Shown here one piece after another: positions 58,775 to 64,000 of a DNA stretch of 64,000 nucleotides. Where the stretch lies: positions 1,432,662 through 1,496,661 of the forward strand of contig NW_015971542.1 of NCBI RefSeq assembly GCF_000182565.1, written 5' to 3'. How positions within the stretch are numbered: position 1 is the stretch's first letter; each line of letters starts with the position of its first letter. The position numbers were made by a program, and so were the translations under genes. Under the pieces are notes generated by a model that saw only the letters and a list, made by a program, of their open reading frames with translations, did not search any database and had not been told where the DNA came from. Source of the DNA: Spizellomyces punctatus DAOM BR117 (taxonomy: Eukaryota; Chytridiomycota; Chytridiomycetes; Spizellomycetales; Spizellomycetaceae).

Positions 58775-59475
58775 GTCAAACAGTGTTGTCTTGGCCTCGT
58801 CAAGTGAGGGGCGTGAATTGACGATAGAAACTAGAGTCCCGGCCCGTTTCACCACCCGCCAGTATCGCCGCAATGTGTCACAGCCAACCGCATCGAAGAC
58901 GATGTCAACAGTACGGACAACCCTTCGAACTTTATGGTGCATAATCGAACACATCTTTCACTCCAAGGTCTCAAAAAGAATTCATGACTACTCGTCGAGA
59001 CCCTCACAGGGAGTCTTGCCCCAGCCCAGCGAGCAAACTGGACAGCAAAGTCTTAAATTCCTCCTGCAGATCGTTGGACTAATCAGGTTTGTCCCGCACG
59101 AAGGGCGGCGTGGTCATAGGAGGCTGGCCATCCTGTCAGGGTAGAATACGAGTTGCCTGCACATGATTGACCGTGCGCGGCTTTAACCTACTTTGCTCCG
59201 TACAACAATTGCGCATTCGGCTCCCGCCCTGTCGCATCAACGGCCTTGAGAGCGTAAGCTCCTGAGCCAATTCAAGCTTTATCAAACCCTAAGCCCACCT
59301 CTCATGTCTGGGAGTTGAGTTTCGTTTAATACGGCGCAGGCCACTTGAAATCCGGCGCTCGTTATAAAACCCGTTACGATGAACCCACACCAGTACTTCC
59401 ATAGGACCAGCTTCCCGTCTTGGTATGTCGTCAAATCTAAGGCATGAATACGGGTCGCCTTCCTGTTCGATTCCC
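58775..59475 (-). pseudogene. Decayed quinone oxidoreductase / zinc-type alcohol dehydrogenase-like gene
   Basis: Read in reverse, fragments of one medium-chain dehydrogenase/reductase protein appear in the right order but in different frames. First comes YSCLRFDDIPRREAGPMEVL (N-terminal strand), then AVDATGREPNAQ-like sequence, then DFAVQFARWAGARLP (the Rossmann nucleotide-binding helix), VKDVFDYAP followed by a stop, and VDIVFDAVGCDTLRRYWRVV and KRAGTLVSIVNSRPSL. At least three frame changes and several stops separate them, and none lies at a plausible splice site throughout. The gene is therefore broken. Living relatives reduce quinones or enones with NADPH. No intact copy lies in the window. 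Confidence 0.75.
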
Positions 59476-59479
59476 TTAA

Positions 59480-60299
59480 ATTCGTGTTGTCTTCTGAGAA
59501 GTGTCAGGTCGTGCTCTTTCACGCTGCATGTCTAACAAAATCCTGTACCCGTTGTGCTGTCTCATCCCAACAGCAGATTAGTTCGTACCGGTTGAGGTCT
59601 GCTTACAGCACAACTGATGAGCTGAACATAGGTTGTAGACATCTTGTGGCAGCAGCCTGGCTCTTTTCTCTTCTTCTGTCACGCTTCTTTGGATACCGTC
59701 GATCTAATGAGGTCGGGGAGTGCAACTGAAGCCAGCCCATAACTAGAGCGCAATTGAGAAACTGGACGTGCCTATGCTGCTACAGGCGAAATAGACTCGC
59801 AACCATAAATATTTAGTAAGGCACTAACCTTGGCTTTATCTGACCAGCAGCACTTCTCTCTCTTCCTCTGATTCTCCTCTTGCCATTATGAGCCAGAAGC
59901 GCAGTCTCAAGGCGTCAAGGTCAAGGTGCCCCGCAACGCACATTGCGCATACATGAACTCAGCAACATGACGTATCACTGGGCTTCTTTCTAACAGAGGT
60001 TCTAGCGTCGATAGAGGCGATGACAGGGAAATGGACCAGTTCTATCTGCTCAAGTCTACCGTCACGTACCTACCTGTACTACTTGTTGGCAAAAAAGCAA
60101 TGGGGCGAAACCCTTTGCCATTGCAATAAGGGAGCGAAAGAGCTAGTCAAAGTGTAACATGAACTACCAATTGCATATTTATATTTGTTGTGTGCGAGAC
60201 TCTAGACCTAGCTAGTTTCTTTATACATTTATACATCTTTCTCTAATTTTCTGCGGCCTAGATCTAACATTCTACATCTTCCCGACCGCGTCCTTGCCT
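59480..60299. other. Intergenic 0.8 kb
   Basis: No recognisable coding content. A-rich/T-rich runs near 60170-60260 precede the secreted-protein stop. Confidence 0.45.
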
Positions 60300-60638
60300 C
60301 TAAGGCGCTGGAAGAGTCTCCCCGTTAATCCCTTCAACTTTGCAAGTGTTCCAATCCTCCCAAATCATATGAACCGGGCCTTCTTTCGGTGCTCTTTTTT
60401 TGCAGTCTTCGATATACGATTCCATCTTCGCCGTGTCGACGGGAACGCAGCACGTGTTTCCGGGTTTCTGCTGCGTCGGTAATGCTACGTACTTAACGAT
60501 ATGAAAACTACTGCTGTTCTGAATGCATATGGCCGTAGCAGGGTTGCAAGCGCGCTTGACGAGCTCGATGGGAGTAGCGGAAACCGTCATGAGCGCCTGG
60601 GCGGCAATGGCGACAGCGAAGATGTACTTGGTAAACAT
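60300..60638 (-). CDS. Small secreted six-cysteine protein
   Basis: Intronless, 112 residues. Residues 1-21 are a signal peptide (MFTKYIFAVAIAAQALMTVS-A). A short pro-region ends at Lys28-Arg29, a Kex2-type site, leaving an 83-residue mature chain with six cysteines at 31, 38, 63, 64, 79 and 99, enough for three disulfides. A TATAAAA at 60731-60737 lies about 95 bp upstream. No known family. The features (small, secreted, processed, Cys-rich, lying in a gene-poor repeat-bearing region) are those of fungal effectors, antimicrobial peptides or wall proteins; the sequence does not discriminate between them. Confidence 0.75.
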   Translation of the reverse strand: MFTKYIFAVAIAAQALMTVSATPIELVKRACNPATAICIQNSSSFHIVKYVALPTQQKPGNTCCVPVDTAKMESYIEDCKKRAPKEGPVHMIWEDWNTCKVEGINGETLPAP

Positions 60639-60730
60639 GAGTAATGATGTCCTGTTGTTTTCTTTCGCGTTGTTGTGGAGGTGTTTGCTTGAGAAGATGG
60701 TGAAAGGAGGGTTAGGCAGGATCTTGAAGC

Positions 60731-60737
60731 TTTTATA
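60731..60737 (-). promoter_or_regulatory. TATA box of the secreted six-cysteine gene
   Basis: TATAAAA on the minus strand, 93-99 bp upstream of the start codon at 60638. Confidence 0.5.
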
Positions 60738-60944
60738 GACGGCTGGCTTTCAGTATCATGTCTTCCGAAGATAGGGCAGGTACATGATCCTGGGAAATCG
60801 CGGAACTCCTGATTCCCAAGTGAATGATCCATGCTCCGTTGCGGAGAGGACCCTTTTCCAAAGTGGCTGCTCCATACGGAGAGGAAAGAGCCCCTGCTCG
60901 AGGCTCCCATCCATTGTGTGGATCTAATGACGCTGTTAGCCGAG

Positions 60945-61057
60945 GAATCTACAGCTACATAACACGCCTTCGTTCCAAAAACGTCGACGGGGAGGATGGT
61001 ACCATGTATTTAGCGCAGAATTCTACAGCTACATGGCACGCCTTCGTTTCAAGAATT
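60945..61057 (+). repeat. Diverged direct duplication (~37 bp units)
   Basis: CTACAGCTACATAACACGCC at about 60949-60968 recurs as CTACAGCTACATGGCACGCC at about 61023-61042, with similarity continuing on both sides (TTCGTTCCAAAA / TTCGTTTCAAGA). Unit offset is about 74 bp. Confidence 0.6.
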
Positions 61058-61167
61058 TGGATCAAGAATTTGGAACTGACAGGACCGGACCCATTATCTG
61101 AAACTGATTCGGCAGGCTCCATACGCCGACGTCCACAACTTGGCTGTCTTGAAAGCTAGAATAGAAC

Positions 61168-61250
61168 AGCGATGTTGCTAGTTTCAGGAATTATAGTACC
61201 CTGCCTCCATAGCGATGCTGCTAGTTTCAGGAATTATAATACCCTGCCTA
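61168..61250 (+). repeat. Tandem duplication, 43-bp period
   Basis: Two copies, 61168-61207 and 61211-61250, of a 40-bp unit (AGCGATG.TGCTAGTTTCAG then GAATTATA.TACCCTGCCT) with only two mismatches. Confidence 0.8.
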
Positions 61251-63022
61251 AAATTTGAGTGAGTGCCAGCACCGGTAGGAGCTAGGATTACGCTTAGGGT
61301 CTAACGCTTATGCTGGAGTGGTACCCATCTGCTGCAAATTTACGATGTCCAATGATGCTGGTAACCTAGCGGTGCGGGAGAATCGTATCGGACACCCGCA
61401 TAGTTAGACCAAAAAAAGGAATAATTGATCATGACATTTGCGAAACTGGCTTATACTGTCGGCAGCAAGTTGGATAATCACCGTCGCCTGGGGTACAGCT
61501 GGTCACATAAACTGCGTGCGTCTATCGATGTAGTGTCAAAATGTATGGGTCCAGACCCGTGTCCCACTACAACTCGTATCGAATATTTGATCTGAACAGA
61601 ACACAGCGGTTTGCATGTATTTAAATGACTTACATTTGGTACAAATTGTATGCGACGTTGGATGGGGAGATTTCTTCCATTGTGGGTCGTTGTGGTTGCA
61701 TTCATTCAACTTGCTATTTTGCAGCAATCGCTATGGTGCTACGGCTATGCCATCAAACCTGGTTTAACGCATGCGCTGCTCGTTTTTGCTGTGTTCCCGT
61801 TAGCTGTCCGATCGAATATTGGATATGAGTTGTAATTAATGTGACCGCCGGAATGCAATTCTGACGAGTCCTCACAAATTTCCCATGCACACTTTCAAGG
61901 TTGTCAACTTTGAGCTGTGCTGAACAACGACCGCGTAGAGAAGACGACTCGATAGACTTTACAAACCGCAAATGGTGTTTATTAGGCGAGAGCAATTCCC
62001 TGGTTTTATTGGCAAAGAGTGACCGAAAGGGCATTCAAACTCGGATATGTTGATCTAGAAGAGGATACCGAGGACTTCCAAATTCCAGTCTGTATGTACT
62101 ACATGATCAAAAAGAAACATCATTTGTTCTCTGAATGGAAGAAACCCTCCGTGCCGGGTGAAAAAATGATGATTGTAATTGTTGGAATAACGAAGAGCTG
62201 CTGTCGTTCATTGACATATGTCGTAAGTAAGTTGAGGAAATGGAACGGAGAAACCTGTCAAATCTGTTTGCGAGGTGTCAGTGTACTTTACAAGTGCGAG
62301 ATTTTGCAAAGTTTTCAATATTTAAAAGATACAATGCAAAAAGAACAACACTAATAGGCACTGATACAAGGTGAAACACATGGATGGTGCGAACGGCGTG
62401 AAGGCACAAGGTTATTGACCAAGTAGCTGCGAAGACCTTGTCGGTACTGTCAAAATCGTTTCGCGTTATGTCCGAAATCAATCTGACAGCGTACTGGTAT
62501 TTTGCCTCGCTCATGGCCTTGTAGTAATCTTATTATCCACAGGATGTACAATGGTTGGCGAGGAAGGATCTTTCAGGAGACCGGAATCGAAGCAAGCGTG
62601 TATGCGAGAGCAAGACAACGCTGCAGTAGGCTCACGGTTATCGCCGCGGACACGTCCGACCATACCTCACTTTTCCCCGTCTTTTTCCCACAATCTTTAC
62701 CATACAAAAAACATTGACACCACACATTTGTTCGCAGTATGCCAGGGTATCATTCCAGCTAGTTGGATTGTCTGGTCGACGCATATAAGAAATTCAGTGG
62801 AACAGCATAAATTTGGCTACTTCTGGTAATTCACCGCCATCGCGGGACCAGAGGACAAAAGCAGAAGTTCTGATATCTTTGTTATAGATGTGATTGTAAC
62901 TCTACCCTGAAAGATATGATCCAGAAAACTAAATGGTATGCCGCCCCCATAAATCTCGGAAAGGTTCAATATAATCAACCTCGACCGCCCCACGTCTTTA
63001 CTCGGATCCGGTCAGAGATCCT

Positions 63023-64000
63023 TTATTCCGTCACCTCCCAGTGGAAGTGCGTCTCATGACCAGTCCAATGGCTGATAACATCTGTTGCCCTCCGGCCATC
63101 ACTCAATGTAACATCATTGATGGCGTTGGTGAAAGCAGGTGTGAGTGTCACAAAAACCCTCCGAATCCGATCGCCGTACGTGTTGAGGTAGTTGATCATT
63201 GTTGCAGCCGAAGCGGCATCACGAGCGTTATAACCGTTGTAGTTCCTAATTAACGTAAGGATGTTAGTTGTCATTTATGCTGTCAAGTTGCCGTCGCACA
63301 CCCCTTACCCATCGGCACTGTATCCCTGTTTATGACTCTTATGCTTCCCGAAAGTCCCGCCATTCATCTTTGAAAAATCTCCCCAAATTGTGCCGGTTAC
63401 CGTGTTGATGAAGGAAACGACGCCAGGACGAGCCCAGTCGTCTCCGCCAACGTCTGTGTCTCGTTGTCCGTAACGGTTGCTTCCAGTGTATTGTACTAGC
63501 TTGACGACAGAGGGTCCTTCTTTAGTGGCTTCTTCTCCGGCAGTGGACTCGACGACGACGGTGAGCACGAGGTCGGAGCTGGTGGTTTGAGCTACTCCGG
63601 CGAATTGCGCGGAAGCAATGTTGAAGAGCTTGACGTTGCTGTTGACAGATATACCTTTCTCGCCAAATTTGACGCCAATAAGCTGGCTTTTGAGCTCATC
63701 AGCCAAAGTTCCCGTCGCGATCAACGACCCGCCTTCCCTCACTTCCAACCGAATCTCCTTGATAGTATCATCCTTCTCCCCAACGATGCTAATTGTTCCA
63801 TACACCACAGTGTTACCCCCGAAATAAGTGTGCGGCGAACAGCTGAGATACTCAAGTGCACCTCCATCGGTATTCTTCAACGAGAGACTTTTGATCATCA
63901 ACATTTTCTTAGCAATCTTATCCACAACAAGATCAGAACCGTATAAGCCATCCGCAACGTTCGCAACCGTTAGATCAAACTGGATTGTGTCCCCTTTAGG
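63023..64000 (-). CDS. M15/M74-type zinc peptidase-like protein (5' end beyond window)
   Basis: Frame open to the window edge. The upstream ~200 residues look like beta-sandwich extracellular modules (SLSLKNTDGGALEYLSCSPH, SLIATGTLADELKSQLIGVK). The peptidase part follows: GTFGKHKSHKQGYSADG, then across a 60-65-nt GT-AG intron NYNGYNARDAASAATMINYL, RIRRVFVTL, ATDVISHW and TGHETHFHWEVTE, stop 63023-63025. The motif S-H-x6-D and the later G-H-x-x-H-F-H match the zinc ligands of bacterial MepA (M74)/LAS peptidases that cut peptidoglycan cross-links. Fungi have no peptidoglycan, so a bacterial origin and a use against bacteria or as a wall or toxin-like module is inferred. Signal peptide not visible because the start is missing. 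Confidence 0.72.

Larger units (their letters stand above)
60639..63022. other. 2.4 kb without a supported gene
   Basis: Holds two short direct duplications (see repeats) and scattered frames under 115 codons. One plus frame at 61650-61835 starts with a leader-like MRRWMGRFLPLWVVVVAFIQ but is only 61 codons. A minus frame at 62278-62514 (EAKYQYAVRLISDITRNDFD) and a plus frame at 62019-62354 overlap, so neither is convincing. The area may contain gene remnants. Confidence 0.5.

Noticed and set aside
62019-62514. Two overlapping opposite frames of about 80-110 codons
   Set aside because: Mutually exclusive, no motif, no splice continuation; at most a gene remnant.
60639-63022. Transposable element in the gene-poor right arm
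   Set aside because: The duplications are short and local; I see no terminal inverted repeats, LTRs, reverse transcriptase or transposase motifs.
1-64000. CRISPR arrays, operons, insertion sequences or phage genes
   Set aside because: No spaced direct repeats, transposase motifs or polycistronic layout; the spliced eukaryotic genes exclude a prokaryotic reading.

Overview
The window is nuclear DNA of a flagellated (zoosporic) fungus, most likely a chytrid. The genes are eukaryotic and split by short GT-AG introns; those placed to the base are mostly 57-83 nt. The core set is fungal or opisthokont (CTNNBL1, RPT4, RPN9, RPC6, SEC1, BAP31, ATP synthase delta, uL22m). A clear orthologue of the axonemal protein CFAP161 indicates that the organism builds a motile flagellum. 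No species can be named from the sequence alone.

Layout. 0.3-7.3 kb: CTNNBL1 (spliceosome), RPT4 (26S proteasome ATPase), a chromodomain protein head-to-head with RPC6 (RNA polymerase III). 7.5-12.2 kb: an unknown protein with a C-terminal hydrophobic segment, an LRR protein, a doubtful small gene and a seven-helix membrane protein. 12.2-14.8 kb: gene-poor. 14.8-20.4 kb: a secreted isochorismatase-like hydrolase, an unknown PPxY protein, BAP31/Yet (ER), and a TRAIP-type RING E3 ligase with a C-terminal PIP box. 20.5-33.0 kb: CFAP161 followed, same strand, by a giant gene coding for about 3,500 residues with some 17 MSP/ASH-like beta-sandwich repeats. 33.4-38.4 kb: GPN2, FKBP12 (with a 14-nt micro-exon and an apparent optional mitochondrial presequence), ATP synthase delta, RPN9. 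38.5-43.0 kb: two unknown disordered proteins. 44.5-56.7 kb: a SET-domain methyltransferase, uL22m, a BRI3-like zinc/membrane protein, HemW/RSAD1, SEC1, and a small basic protein with a PP1-docking motif. 56.7-64 kb: an accessory, secretion-rich region with a GPI-anchored-type HExxH metalloprotease, a decayed oxidoreductase pseudogene, a six-cysteine secreted protein with a Kex2 site, local repeats, and at the edge a bacterial-looking M15/M74-type zinc peptidase.

The conserved part is compact and has many head-to-head pairs 130-430 bp apart (chromodomain/RPC6, BAP31/TRAIP, giant ASH gene/GPN2, FKBP12/ATP16, RPN9/unknown, SET/uL22m, SEC1/basic protein), so shared bidirectional promoters are probably common. 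The last 8 kb differ: lower gene density, secreted products, a pseudogene, an interstitial telomere-like tract and duplications. The most novel items are the giant ASH protein beside CFAP161, the dual-start micro-exon FKBP12 gene, and the M74-like peptidase.
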